Positions 1 to 13,089 of a stretch of 64,000 nucleotides of DNA are shown piece by piece. The notes under the pieces are model-generated. The model made no database searches. It worked only from the letters and a program-made list of their open reading frames with translations, and was not told the DNA's origin. A program made the position numbers and the translations under genes. The first letter of the stretch is position 1. Each line of letters begins with the position of its first letter. Source of the stretch: Trileptium ribeirensis (Eukaryota > Nematoda > Enoplea > Enoplida > Thoracostomopsidae); contig JASANE010016380.1 in assembly GCA_030248225.1 (NCBI GenBank), forward strand, positions 1-64,000, in the 5' to 3' direction.

Positions 1-1376
1 AGATCTAATCTGTATGAGCTTAGTGAAGTTTTTGTATTTGGTACTTCACTAGTAAACCAATGATAAAATATGTGCAAGTTTCGTAGTGCATAAATATAAT
101 CTGCATGAGCTTAGTAAAGGTTTTATTTGTTTTTTGGTATTTCACTCATAAATCAGATGACAAAATATTTGCAAGTTTCGTAGTGCATAAATATAATCTG
201 TATGAGCTTAGTGAAGTTTTTGTATTGTGTATTTCACTCATAAACTAATGACCAAATATTTGCGAGTTTCGGAGTGATTGATTCAATATAATCTGTATGA
301 GCTTAGCGAAGTTTTTGTATTTTGGTATTTCACTAGTAAACCAATGACAAACCATTTGCAAGTTTCAAAGTGCATAAATATAATCTGTATGAGCTTAGTG
401 AAGTTTTTGTATTTTGTATTTTTCACTCATAAACCAATGACAAAAATTTGCAAGTTTGGAGTGCATAAATATAATCTGTATGAGCTTAGCGAAGTTTTTG
501 TATTTTGGTATTTCACTAGTAAACCAATGACAAACCATTTGCAAGTTTCAAAGTGCATAAATATAATCTGTATGAGCTTAGTGAAGTTTTTGTATTTTGT
601 ATTTCACTCATAAACTAATGACAAAATATTTGCAAGTTTCGTAGTGCATAAATATAATCTGTATGAGCTTAGTGAAGTTTTTGTATTGTGTATTTCACTC
701 ATAAACCAATGACAAAATATTTGCAAGTTTAGTCATGCATAAATGTAATCTGTATGAGCTTAGCGAAGTTTTTGTATTTTGTTGGTATTTCACTCATAAA
801 CCAATGACAAACCATTTGCAAGTTTCAAAGTGCATAAATATAATCTGTATGAGCTTAGTGAAGCTTTTGTATCGTGTCTTTAGCTCATAAACTAATGACA
901 AAATATTTGCAAGTTTCGTAGTGCATAAATATAATCTGTATGAGCTTAGCGAAGTTTTTGTATTTTGGTATTTCACTCATAAACCAATGACAAACCATTT
1001 GCAAGTTTCAAAGTGCATAAATATAATCTGTATGAGCTTAGTGAAGTTTTTGTATTTTGTTTTTCACTCATAAACTAATGACAAAATATTTGCAAGTTTC
1101 GTAGTGCATAAATATAATCTGTATGAGCTAGTGAAGTTTTTGTATTGTGTATTTCACTCATAAACCAATGACAAAATATTTGCAAGTTTCGTAGTGCATA
1201 AATGTAATCTGTATCAGCTTAGCGAAGTTTTTGTATTTTGTTGGTATTTCACTCATAAACCAATGACAAAATATTTGACAGTTTCTACGTGCACAAATAT
1301 AATCTGTCTGAGCTTAGTAAAGTTTTGGTTTTTGATATGTCACTCATAAACCAAAGACAAAATATCATAGCATAAT
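1..1376. repeat. Tandem array, about 92 bp unit (left copy)
   Basis: About 15 units, each containing a motif like ATAATCTGTATGAGCTTAG followed by a T-rich part and CACTCATAAACCAATGAC. At least two unit variants alternate (ATATTTGCAAG against CCATTTGCAAG forms), suggesting a higher-order dimer pattern. The short ORFs here are read-through of the repeat and not genes. Confidence 0.9.
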
Positions 1377-2718
1377 ACACCTTGATTAGCGTACTTGTAG
1401 AGATATACATATATCAAGGTTAGTATGCAGACTGCTCTTACTTCGCGCAGTTAAATAGCAATGCGTCATAACTAATCTACGTTTTGTATCTCCGAAAATC
1501 AAAATACCATAATAATTAAAACATAATCCAAAGCTTAACAAGATATAAACGCATCGTAGAGTAGCGGTAGATAACTAAGTGCTAATGAATAGTTAATGAA
1601 GTGTTTTCGTGACAGAGCAAAACAAGTATGAACGAAAGATTATAATGATATTTCTATTTGTAATATACGATTAGTAGGACTCAGTCATTGAGAGCTCTAA
1701 TGATTATATATAAGCTATCTGAGAATATATTAATCTGAGCTAATTGTTTACGCACACACACAGCATTTACTGATCAGTGAACATTGCGATACTGCGTGAT
1801 TTGGCGAAACAATATGGAAATATTAATTTTACTAGACTCTAAACTGATCTTCGATCTTCGATGTGGCCCGAAACCAAGGTCGAATGCTACTAGATTCAGC
1901 GCGATAATCAGATATAATTTCCCACAGCCTTAGAAGTTGCACACAGCTCGTAGGCTAGCCTGCCCAGCTCCACCACAAAAACACATTATTCCGAACAGCC
2001 AGGCCGCCTGGCTAGCGGGGAAAGTCGATATTTGCAGTTCCGGACAATTAGCCGGTTTTCCGGCTTCCAGCCCACTAAAAAGGATATCCTGTGCTCTGAT
2101 GGTCGTACTACGTCTAATTTAATTTTATCATGTGATATATATAACTATACATTATATTTAAAGATTGTTATTAGGAAATGTAACTCTCTCAATACACTTC
2201 TTATAATTGGAAAGTTTTGTTTTCCTGTATTCAGTATTATTATATAGGTGTTACGCAAATTGTGTTCAATATGATTGTTGTGTAGATGAGTATGGAATAG
2301 CCCAATATGTCTCGCCTTTTGTGCAGTAAGCAGTCTTGCGCTAATCCACTGCAAATATTCTCAATAAGAAATCTCGTGCATAGTCAGGACTGCAAAATTT
2401 AACATTTTATCAAAATTATGTAAAATTGATGTTGAAGGGTCCGTAGTGCTATTAAATACAAGATGGGAAAAGCAGTTCGCCGGGCGCCATCTGTCCCACA
2501 AGCCAGTTTATTAGCCATCGATCTGCAGCGTACTGAGGTGCGGAGTGGGTATGGAAAACATTGGTTGGCATACAATGATAATATATATTTTGATAACAGT
2601 TCCATGTACGGTGTATGAAAAATTTAGAAATATATATTATTAAATGCTGCAGCTCAGGAAACTTAGACGTGGTCTAAAATCAATGTCGGACTCTAGGTTT
2701 ATTCTCATATGGGATCAT

Positions 2719-2904
2719 GGGCGTACGTTAGGTGGCGGCATGGGGCCATGGCCTCCGAACAACACAGTCAAAGTTCAAGTATTTACCCGTGTATCAAATC
2801 TTAAAATTTCATAAATTGTGATGGAAATCTTGAATTTACCTCCCTCTCTCTCAAACGTTAATCTTGCCTATGGCCTCTCTGAAATGTTAATCCTGCGCAC
2901 GCCC
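2719..2904. mobile_element. Candidate small inverted-repeat element (MITE-like), left copy
   Basis: A 186 bp block starts with GGGCGTACG and ends with CGCACGCCC, giving a 9 bp terminal inverted repeat with one mismatch. It has no coding capacity and no clear target duplication. The same block occurs in the right palindrome arm at 14933-15115, which only reflects the palindrome. The call rests on the short terminal repeats alone. Confidence 0.3.
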
Positions 2905-3681
2905 TTAAATAGGATGTACGTTAATACAGCATGAATGGTTTAATGCTTTTAAAATTAGCTTCATACACACATGGCACAGCGAAACAATATAAGTTTTACG
3001 TACTGGAACTATTTGTATGTTATTGTTGATAAGAATACATATACGCGATACAGTAGAAGTTCATCGTATACTTATTCGCGCACTTATGCAAACCAGTTCA
3101 ATATTTGGTATGTTCATGTTCGAGATAAAGAAATATCAAAAGTTAAAAGATTTAACCGATCCAGGTTCCTGAGAGGTCGTATGGACCTGCTACAGCTTGT
3201 CCTCTATAGGTTTTATAAACAAAAACATTTGATAGGGTTCCGTAAATCAAGGCTCCGATTTGAAAATTGCACCACGGAAACCAAGAAATACCGATAATGA
3301 ATAGAATTCTTCGTGAAATTATGTTAAAATTTTAACCCCGTGCCCACCTCCCGAATGATTCTTGTCTAGCAGCAATACTGTACTATTCAGTTTTCAGTAA
3401 ACCATTTCCAAGCGAATAACAGTAGTAAACCAGGCGGGCAACAGAATCGAAAGCCAAAAACCAAAACTTTTAATAGAAAATTGATTATCAGTTTCCTACA
3501 AATACAGTTTTCGTTCAACAGTTGTAGTAGTTGTAGTTTAGAGACATTTAAAATAGCAAAAATAGTGTGAATGATTAATTCTAGTCAGTCGTAGATTGGT
3601 CAGTCTCGTGGCGGCATCGTTATTTGTTGCTTCACACTTGCTTGTTCATCTGCCTGCTGTGCTAGTTTCCAGTAAAAAAAA

Positions 3682-3909
3682 TTAGCGAATGTATTGGAGA
3701 AAGATGGGGAAAATATTAAATAAAATGGTCAAGAAATAATATGTTTTCTGCGTTTTGGTCGCATAACGCCGAAAACTAAATTGTTTCTGTTTAGCTGCCT
3801 GACGGCGCTTTGTTTGATGTTTATTTCGTCTCAATAGATAATACTTTGAAGCTATTATTATGAGATCATAATTACTTTCGTATGAAGACAATAACTGTTG
3901 CTCCGACAT
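3682..3909 (-). CDS. Small basic ORF of unknown function (left arm)
   Basis: A 75-residue ORF with an ATG start. Its centre is strongly basic (RRNKHQTKRRQ) and its C-terminus hydrophobic. The mirror copy at 13924-14151 keeps the frame over the full length with about three residue changes. Because the two arms are copies of each other, that preservation is weak evidence for coding. I recognise no family. It may be a leftover exon or a chance ORF. Confidence 0.15.
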   Translation of the reverse strand: MSEQQLLSSYESNYDLIIIASKYYLLRRNKHQTKRRQAAKQKQFSFRRYATKTQKTYYFLTILFNIFPIFLQYIR

Positions 3910-4129
3910 AAAAACTTTTAGAAAACAAATGAAATACAGAAAAAATTATTTATTCATTATTTGTTTGGGTTCACAAATACACCGGCAATATATATACGTT
4001 CTTCGTACCTCAGTGGGAGAGCTGTCTTGACGTGGAAACAAGTCGTAAAAGGCTATAATCCAATATTTTAACATATTCCTGTACAAACAGTGGAGTAATG
4101 ATCTATTTAACGCAGTTGCGGATCCTGAA

Positions 4130-4745
4130 ACTTCTGACAGGGGTGCGGTTTTTCAGAATTGGTCTGACGGGGTGCAAGGATGGGAGAGCGTGTTGTCAAT
4201 GAAATTTTTTCCACTACTATTTAACTACGTATATTTCATATTATTCCGAATATTTCAAGTTTGTGTGCGGATCCTAAAACTTCTCAACAGGGGTGCGGTT
4301 TTGCAGAATTGGTCTGAAGGGGTGCAAGGGTGGGAGAGCGTGTTGTCAATGAAATTTTTTTCCACTACTATCTAACTACGTATATTTCATATTATTCCGA
4401 ATATTTCAAGTTTGTGTGCGGATCCTAAAACTTCTGACAGGGGTGCGGTTTTGCAGAATTGGTCTGACGAGGTGCAAGGGTGGGAGAGCGTGTTGTCAAT
4501 GAAATTTTTTTCCACTACTATTTAACTACGTATATTTCATATTATTCCGAATATTTCAAGTTTTGTATGCAGATCCTAAAAAATTTCTGACAGGGTGCGG
4601 TTTTGCAAAATTGGTCTGACGGGGTGCAAGGGTGGGAGAGCGTGTTGTCAATGAAAATTTTTTCCACTACTATTTAACTACGTATATTTCATATTATTAC
4701 AAATATTTCAAGTTTGTCTGTCATGTCAACACTCTGACGGAGGGG
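4130..4745. repeat. Tandem array, about 152 bp unit (left copy)
   Basis: About four units carrying GGTGCGGTTTTGCAGAATTGG, then GGTGGGAGAGCGTGTTGTC, then TTTAACTACGTATATTTCA. It mirrors 13090-13725. Short ORFs arise from the repeat and are not considered genes. Confidence 0.85.
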
Positions 4746-5929
4746 GGGCGGGTGCCACCCAACCCGCCACAGTCCTAAATCCACCAGTGATTTAACTAAT
4801 ACGTAGAGTCGCGGCGCAGAAATAGTATTGCTTGTCTAAAATGATAAAATAAAGAAGTTGCTCTCTGACACTGGCGTAGTTTTTTCGAATGTATATGTTA
4901 TCCTAGAAAGACAAAATCCTTTCGGATGGTTCACAAACATTTATATTAAATGTAGGGTTTTACTGCGGGTATATTAATGTCAGTCAATCAATATTGAACT
5001 TGTAGAGGGGTTCAGACCTTTTAAGAACACAAAATACAATCTTATAGAGTCCCCAAATCAAAATCGAATGAACTTTGAGTTAAAAGTAAACTGCGTTTCT
5101 CAAAAGCATTTTCACCTTTCGGCAATAAATGCTTCGGAGTATTCTATTAATTCTAGCTGTGCTCTTTTATCTAATAAAACTGAACTTATGTGTTGCGGCA
5201 TTTTTTGCTTGTCAGTCGACTCAACCATGAGTGCGTGAGTATAGCTAAAGCTGTATTGGATAATTGGAGTTTCGTGTTTCTTTTTATTTGTGAGAAATGA
5301 AAAATGCTGCTACTGCTGCTGCCGCTGCTGATGAGGCATCATAGTTCTAAAGAGAAAATGACATTTTTGAAATTGGATTTCATCTCAAACATAAAAAATT
5401 ACCTTTTGTTCAAAACTTTACAGCATAAAAATAAGTTCTGTATGTCCTGAAAATTGAACGTTTTCAGAAAATTTAACGTGAAATATGAATGACGATGGCT
5501 AAAACAAAACGTCAGTGTACGCTAATATATAATTGTAGTGTTAGGCAATTGCAAGATACTGACGTAAAAAGCGCAGAAACTCAATAATAATTGTAAAGTT
5601 TATAACGTTGACTTAGGTAAGAGGCGAATCTGCAATTTCTACCCTGGAATTCGAAAGAGTTACAAACTTAACAATCGAAAATACATTGAAACGTCAGCAA
5701 CAAATACCCCGGTTTTCGTGGATTATCATAAACACTTGTGATAAAAACAGATTGACCCTCTCTAATTGCACTACCTCAATAAATGCTTTGATATATAGAT
5801 TTTTAGAAAATCAAGCTGACTTCTATTTTAATCGATGTATATCATAAAAGACAGGATGATGTTCGACTCTACTCATGATTGTGACACCGTTTAGGTTTGC
5901 TTTGCTAACATCTGCGGTACGTTCCTTGC
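4746..5929. other. Inter-array sequence, no gene recognised
   Basis: AT-rich sequence mirrored at about 11905-13090. It contains a short imperfect CTG/CAG run near 5310-5335 that pairs with a cleaner CAG run near 12505-12530 in the other arm. Nothing codes recognisably. Confidence 0.5.
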
Positions 5930-6990
5930 CCACCCCCAGATTTATATAGCCCATCAAGTAGGTCTGGGTTGGGTAGGACCCCCAACCATGTTCCCCTAGA
6001 TCAACACTTCCAGATCACACAGGTTCTTGGACCACCCTCCCAGGTTTATATATAGCTGACCAAAGTAGGGTGTGGGTCGGGTAGACGCAATCTTATGTTC
6101 CTAGATCAACACTTCCAGATCACACAGGTTCTTGTACCACCCTCCCAGGTTTATATATAGCCCACCAAGTAGGGTGTGGGTCTGGGGTAATACCCCAACC
6201 ATGTTCCTAGATCAACACTTCCAGATCACACAGGTTCTTGGACCACCCTCCCAGGTTTAGATATAGCCCACCAAGTAGGGTGTGGGTGAGGTAATACCTA
6301 AATGATTATGTTCTTAGATCAAAATTTCCAGATCACACAGGTTCTTGGACCACCCTCCCAGGTTTATATATAGCCCACCAAGTAGGGGTGTGGGTCTTGG
6401 GTAATACCCCAATGACCAAGTCCTGAGATCAACACTTCCAGATCACACAGGTTTCTTGGACTGCTTTCCCAGGTCTCTATAGGCCCACCGTAGGGTGTGG
6501 GTGAGGTAATACCCCACCACCATGTTCTTAGATCAACACTTCCAGTATCACAGAGGTTCTTGGACCACCCTCCCAGGTTTATATATAGCCCACCAAGTAG
6601 GGTGTGGGTCTGGGGTAAGACCCGAACCATGTACCCAGATCAACACTTCCAGATCACACAGGTTCTTGTACCCACCCTTCCAGGTTTATAGATAGCCCAC
6701 CAAGTAGGGTGTGGGCCGGGTAATACACCAACCATGTTCTTAGATCAACACTTCCAGATCACACAGGTTCTTGGACCACCCTCCCAGGTTTATATATAGC
6801 CCACCAAGTAGGGTGTGGGTCGGGTAAATACCCCAACCATGTTCTTAGATCAACACTTCCAGATCACACAGGTTCTTGGACTCACCCTCCCAGGTTTATA
6901 TATAGCCCACTAAAGTAAGGGTGTGGGTGGAAGACTAACCATGTTCTTAGATCAACACTTCCAGATCACACAGGTTTTCTTGGACCATCT
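5930..6990. repeat. Tandem array, about 103 bp unit (left copy)
   Basis: About ten units, each with GATCACACAGGTTCTTGG, CCTCCCAGGTTTATATATAG and CACCAAGTAGGGTGTGGG. Many units differ by one- to three-base insertions or deletions, unlike the tidy mirror array at 10866-11870. That contrast is why sequence quality of this arm is questioned. Confidence 0.9.
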
Positions 6991-8810
6991 CACATATCAC
7001 ACCTATGTTCTTGCACGACTAAAATTGCACTTAACAAAATTTTATCATCCAGAAACCCCAGGTATTTGAGGGGTGGAACATTTTTGAAAAATTTTGATGC
7101 GTCTGAAATATTGTTGTAAGAACATAGTAAGGGTGTAGTTTAGTGGACCAAGAACCTGGGGTCTGAATTTAGGTGAATCATGGTAACATGGGTGGGATGT
7201 AAAATCAGTGGTCAGAGAACATGGGTGTGGTATTGTGATGAAAATTAGTCATCGTTTTTCTCTTACTGAGGGTACTTCATTGCTCTCTTTCTGTGCCCTT
7301 AATAGGGTTTATTTAGTTCAATTACATACTCAAGATAAGAATGAAGATATACTTACACCAGACTAGTCTTCAACAATGTGAAACAATGGAAATTACTTTA
7401 TGTTGTTGTGTCACAAGTATATGAGAATTAACAGATAGACACATATATGGTCGTATAGTCATTCGGTAGCGGAGCTGTTGTGATGTAATTTTAGAGCACA
7501 TGTTGTTACACTTTATTTTTTCAACACAAGTTACTTTGAAAGTTTTCACTACTCTAATTTTGAAATATTGTAATTATTGCACGTTTTCTCGTTCGTCGGT
7601 GAGGAGCCTAAGGAAATGAGCACAATAGCTCCAAGATAGTTTCATGCTTAGTAAGCGGGACTTTCATCAGAAAGTTCGGGGTTCGATATCTCGCAATGAC
7701 CAATAATTGCTCATCCACACTCGAAATATAAATTAATTCAGGACGTGAATGGTTAACAAAGCTGTACTACACTAAACGTCAAAAATTATAAATATCTCAT
7801 TTTTTATAAACGGTTTCGTGAAATCATTGTGTGTTGGGAAATAAAATGCTAAGCAATTGTACGTCAGCAAACACAAGGATAGAATATATTGCGTTTTTAT
7901 GTTATACAAATAGCGCTAAGAATATTGTATGAGTTATCGTTTCGTACTCAAGTTAAGTGAGGAGTTCGGACCAGCACTAATAGTACCAGGACGCTTGAAG
8001 AGGAACTTCTTTTTGAACAAAACCGTATCGACTCCCTCAAAACTCAGGCCGACCTAATCCCCCTAAAACGGATCTTGCAGACGATCCCACTTAAATGGGA
8101 GAGGGAACGAGGCCAAAAACGCCCGCTCAAACACGGGTTAACATTATAGTGCAGGGAAGTTCATATTCTTCTCTGATGCCATAGCATTATTAACTATACA
8201 TCTTCCCTATATGAAACTCAGTAAGCATAAAAATTAAGTAAGCGCCTGCCTGCTCCCCTGTTCTGTCGCACTCAGCCGTTCTTTTTTAAGGATATAACCT
8301 AACGCACTTCAGGCCCACTTCCACCAACATCTATGTATTTAGCTTTGACACCCAAAGCTAATTATATAACACAGTGACCAGTATTACTACGATTCGCCTT
8401 TGAAATAGTTTGATTTTATAAGCTTCAGTTAGTAAATTTATCCAAGCGCGAGCTACGCAAAGTAAACGCTTGGTTAACTAATTTTTCAAGAGTAGTCCTA
8501 CAAAAATAAATTATTAACTTGATCGGCATTGTGTTTGAAGAATATCTTATTTTGCAAATGAAACACACAAAGGTGAATGTTTGTGACGATATTGTTTTGA
8601 GTGAGGAAAACTAGTAAGTAAACAACGATTTTTAGGCTAACAGCTCGTATTTTCAGTTCTTTTTTCAGCTATGGTCGGACAAGTTTTAATTTCACAGACT
8701 CTAAAGCCATCGGCGTGATTCGTACGCCTTTCAGGTCAGGGTACGCGCTTGGAGGTGCATTTAACCATTAATTTCCTCATTTTTTCCAATTTCCCTAATT
8801 TTCCCCTATT
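6991..8810. other. Inner part of left arm, no gene recognised
   Basis: Non-coding AT-rich sequence down to the palindrome centre, with one tRNA-like segment (about 7618-7700). The block around 8700-8810 is mirrored near 8990-9125. Confidence 0.5.
7618..7700 (+). repeat. tRNA-like segment, possible SINE head
   Basis: The segment TAGCTCCAAGATAG resembles an internal A box. About 45 bases further on, GGGGTTCGATATC resembles a B box. No full cloverleaf is evident, and the mirror copy near 10150-10215 is more decayed. This would fit the head of a tRNA-derived SINE, judged by eye only. Confidence 0.3.
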
Positions 8811-8988
8811 GCATATATATCATATTTCTGCATAAAGAACGATATTCAGATTACCCCATAAGGTTGGACTTCTCTAAGGCATATTTAACACCTGTGTTTT
8901 CAAATCGTCTTCGCACGTGCACCTGAAGCCCTCAGGAAATTTTAGAAATTATGATCAAAGTCTCTAAATTATGAGGAAGAATTTAATA
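8811..8988. other. Spacer at the centre of the palindrome
   Basis: This is the only part of 1-17830 without a mirror partner. It is AT-rich and non-coding. On both sides lies an A/T-rich block resembling another at about 63750-63830, so the palindrome centre sits inside a dispersed non-coding repeat. The arm boundaries are read by eye and may be off by a few tens of bases. Confidence 0.7.
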
Positions 8989-10865
8989 AAATAGGGAAAA
9001 TTGTGAGCAAAAATTGGAAAAAATGAGGAAATTAATGGTTAGCCTAATGCCACACCTCCAAAGCGCATACCCTTCTCAACCTGGAACCACGTACGAATCA
9101 CGCCGATGGCTTTAGACATCTGTGATATATACAAGGTTTTTCTCCGACCAGTAGCTGACAAAAATGATACTGAAAATACAACTGTTATGCCTAAACAATC
9201 GTTGTTTACTTACTAGTTTTCCTCACTCAAAACAATATCGTCACAAACATTCACCTTTGTGTGTTTCATTTGCAAAATAAGATATTCTTCAAACACAATG
9301 CCGATCAAGTTAATAATTTATTTTTGTAGGACTACTCTTGAAAAATTAGTTAACCAAGCGTTTACTTTGCGTAGCTCGCGCTTGGATAAATTTACTAACT
9401 GAAGCTTATAAAATCAAACTTGTTAGCAAGGCAATAGGAAACAGTCAGTTAATACTGGTCACTGTGTTATATAATTAGCTTTGGGTGTCGACAGCTAAAT
9501 ACATTGAGTGTTTGGCTGAAGTCAGCCTGAAGTGCGTTAGGTTATATCCTTAAAAAAGAACGGCTGAGTGCGACAGAACAGGGGAGCAGGCAGGCGCTTA
9601 CTTAATTTTTATGCTTACTAGAGTTCATATAGGAATGCTGTAGTTAATAATGCTATGAGTGCATCAGAGAAGAATATGACACTTTCCTGCACTATAATGT
9701 TAACCCGTGTTTGATGCGGGCGTTTTTGGCCTGACCCCTCTCCCCCAGTTTTAGTGGGATCGTCATGCACAGATCCCCGTTTTAGGGGGATTAGGTCGGA
9801 CCCTGACAAGTTTTGAGGGGAGTCGATTGGACCGGAAGTTTCTAATAAACCGAACCCCGCTCAAAACTCGTGGCGTCCGTGGTACTTAGTTCACCTGCAG
9901 TGGTCCGCACGCTGCTCAGCTTGACTTGAGTACGAAACGATAACTCATACAATATTCTTAGCGCTATTTGTATAACATAAAAACGCAATATATTCTATCC
10001 TTGTGTTTGCTGACGAAATTGTAGATTTTATTTCCCAACACAAATGATTTCACGAAACGTTATAAAAAATGAGATATTTATTATTTTTGACGTTTAGTTT
10101 ATTAATGCTTTGTTAAACTTTCACTTCCTTAATTTATTTATATTTCGAGTGTGGTTGTGCATTTATTGGTCATTGCGAGATATCAACCGAACTCGAAAGC
10201 CCAAAGTGGAGCTATTGTGCTCATTTCCTTAGGCTCCTCACAAAACGATCGAACAACAACAGACGTGCAATCGTGCAATATTTGCCGAATTTAGTTAGTG
10301 AAACACTTTCAAACGTAACTTGTTGTTGTTGAACAACAGTAGGAATTAAAGTGTTAACAATGCTGTTACTAAAAGTTACATCACAACAGCTCCAGCTACC
10401 GAATGACTATACGACCATATATGTGTCTATCTGTTAATTCTCATATACTTGTGACACAACAACATAAAGTAATTTCAAGTATTTCACATTGTTGAAGACT
10501 AGTCTCGTGCTAGTCTGTGCTCATTACTTATCTTGAGTATGTAATTGAACTAAATAAACCCTATTAAGGGCACAGAAAGACAATAAAGTACCCTCAGTAA
10601 GAGAAACGATGACTAATTTTCATCACAATACCACACCCATGTTCTCTGACCACTGATTTTACATCCCACCCATGTTCATGAGTCACTAAATTCAGACCCC
10701 AGGTTCTTGGTCCACTAAACTACACCCTGCCTATGTTCTTACAACAATATTTCAGACGCATCAAAATTTTTCAAAAATGTTCCACCCCTCAAATACCTGG
10801 GGTTTCTGGATGATGAATTTTGTTGGGTGCAAATTTAGTCGTGCAAGAACATAGGTGTGATATGT

Positions 10866-11870
10866 GGGTGGTCCAAGAACCTGTGTGATCTGGAAGTGTT
10901 GATCTAAGAACATGGTTGGGGTATTACCCGACCCACACCCTACTTGGTGGGCTATATATAAACCTGGGAGGGTGGTCCAAGAACCTGTGTGATCTGGAAG
11001 TGTTGATCTAAGAACATGGTTGGGGTATTACCCGACCCACACCCTACTTGGTGGGCTATATATAAACCTGGGAGGGTGGTCCAAGAACCTGTGTGATCTG
11101 GAAGTGTTGATCTAAGAACATGGTTGGGGTATTACCCGGCCCACACCCTACTTGGTGGGCTATATATAAACCTGGGAGGGTGGTCCAAGAACCTGTGTGA
11201 TCTGGAAGTGTTGATCTAGGTACATGGTTGGGGTATTACCCGACCCACACCCTACTTGGTGGGCTATATATAAACCTGGGAGGGTGGTCCAAGAACCTGT
11301 GTGATCTGGAAGTGTTGATCTAAGAACATGGTTGGGGTATTACCCGACCCACACCCTACTTGGTGGGCTATATATAAACCTGGGAGGGTGGTCCAAGAAC
11401 CTGTGTGATCTGGAAGTGTTGATCTAAGAACATGGTTGGGGTATTACCCGACCCACACCCTACTTGGTGGGCTATATATAAACCTGGGAGGGTGGTCCAA
11501 GAACCTGTGTGATCTGGAAGTGTTGATCTAAGAACATGGTTGGGGTATTACCCCACCCACACCCTACTTGGTGGGCTATATATAAACCTGGGAGGGTGGT
11601 CCAAGAACCTGTGTGATCTGGAAGTGTTGATCTAGGAACATGGTTGGGGTATTACCCGACCCACACCCTACTTGGTGGGCTATATATAAACCTGGGAGGG
11701 TGGTCCAAGAACCTGTGTGATCTGGAAGTGTTGATCTAAGAACATGGTTGGGGTATTACCCGACCCACACCCTACTTGGTGGGCTATATATAAACCTGGG
11801 AGGGTGGTCCAAGAACCTGTGTGATCTGGAAGTGTTGATCTAGGAACATGGTTGGGGGTATTACCCAACC
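10866..11870. repeat. Tandem array, about 103 bp unit (right copy)
   Basis: About ten near-identical units in reverse orientation relative to 5930-6990, each with CCAAGAACCTGTGTGATCTG and GGGCTATATATAAACCTGG. The uniformity suggests recent array expansion or good consensus quality here. ORFs across it are repeat read-through. Confidence 0.9.
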
Positions 11871-13089
11871 CAGACCTACTTGATGGGCTATATAAATCTG
11901 GGGGTGGGCAAGGAACGTACCGCAGATGTTAGCAAAGCAAACCTAAACGGTGTCACAATCATGAGTAGAGTCGAACATCATCCTGTCTTTATGATATACA
12001 TCGATTAAAATAGAAGTCAGCTTGATTTTCTAAAAATCTATATATCAAAGCATTTATTGAGGTAGTGCAATTAGAGAGGGTCAATCTGTTTTTATCACAA
12101 GTGTTTATGATAATCCACGAAAGACCGGGGTATTTGTTGCTGACGTTTCAATGTATTTTCGATTGTTAAGTTTGTAACTCTTTCGAATTCCAGGGTAGAA
12201 ATTGCAGATTCGCCTCTTACCTAAGTCAACGTTATAAACTTTACAATTATTATTGAGTTTCTGCGCTTTTTACGTCAGTATCTTGCAATTGCCTAACACT
12301 ACAATTATATATATTAGCGTACACTGACGTTTTGTTTTAGCCATCGTCATTCATATTTCACGTTAAATTTTTCTAAAAACGTTCAATTTTCAGGACATAC
12401 AGAACTTATTTTATGCTGTAAAGTTTTGAACAAAAGGTAATTTTTATGTTTGAGATGAAATCCAATTTCAAAAATGTCATTTTCTCTTTAGAACTATGAT
12501 GCCTCAGCAGCAGCAGCAGCAGCAGTAGCAGCATTTTTCATTTCTCACAAATAAAAGAAACACGAAACTCCAATTATCCAATACAGCTTTAGCTATACTC
12601 ACGCACTCATGGTTGAGTCGACTGACAAGCAAAAAATGCCGCAACACATAAGTTCAGTTTTATTAGATAAAAGAGCACAGCTAGAATTAATAGAATACTC
12701 CGAAGCATTTATTGCCGAAAGCTGAAAAATGCTTTTGAGAAACGCAGTTTACGTTTAACTCAAAGTTCATTCGATTTTGATTTGGGACTCTATAAGATTG
12801 TATTTTGTGTTCTTAAAAGGTCTGAACCCCTCTACAAGTTCAATATTGATTGACTGACATTAATATACCCGCAGTAAAACCCTACATTTAATATAAAATG
12901 TTTGTGAACCATCCGAAAGGATTTTGTCTTTCTAGCAGAAATATAACATTCGAAAAAACTACGCCAGTGTCAGAGAGCAACTTCATTATTTGATCAATTT
13001 AGCCAAGCAATACTATTTCTGCGCCGCGACTATACGAAATAGTTAAATCACTGCTGGATTTAGCACTGTGGCGGGATGGGTGGCACCCC

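Larger units (their letters stand above)
1377..4129. other. Palindrome arm sequence between arrays, no gene recognised
   Basis: Mixed AT-rich sequence mirrored at about 13730-16480. It contains one candidate MITE (2719-2904) and one small mirrored ORF (3682-3909), listed separately. I see no domain, RNA gene or other convincing coding region. Confidence 0.5.
1..8810. repeat. Left arm of giant imperfect palindrome
   Basis: Read on the opposite strand, this stretch matches 8989-17830 from end to end. Position 1 corresponds to about 17830, and the inner ends meet at a 178-base spacer. Both arms carry the same three tandem arrays and the same intervening unique sequence in mirror order. The arms differ by substitutions and many small insertions or deletions, and this arm has the more irregular array units. 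The window starts inside the outermost array, so the true outer end of this arm is not visible. It may be a real palindrome or a fold-back assembly artefact. Confidence 0.9.

Noticed and set aside
278..613. Repetitive 111-codon ORF and similar ORFs at 794-976, 6364-6691, 11680-11868, 13482-13778 and 17324-17509
   Set aside because: Read-through of tandem repeat units; residues repeat with the DNA period.
1..1376. Possible CRISPR-like array from regular repeats
   Set aside because: The units are contiguous satellite repeats without short direct repeats and unique spacers, in a eukaryotic context.
2399..2605. 68-codon ORF identical in both arms (15230-15436)
   Set aside because: Identity follows from the palindrome; composition and context give no sign of coding.
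2971..3297. 108-codon ORF with a mirror counterpart at 14545-14823
   Set aside because: The mirror copy changes frame and start; no domain; preservation is only due to the palindrome.
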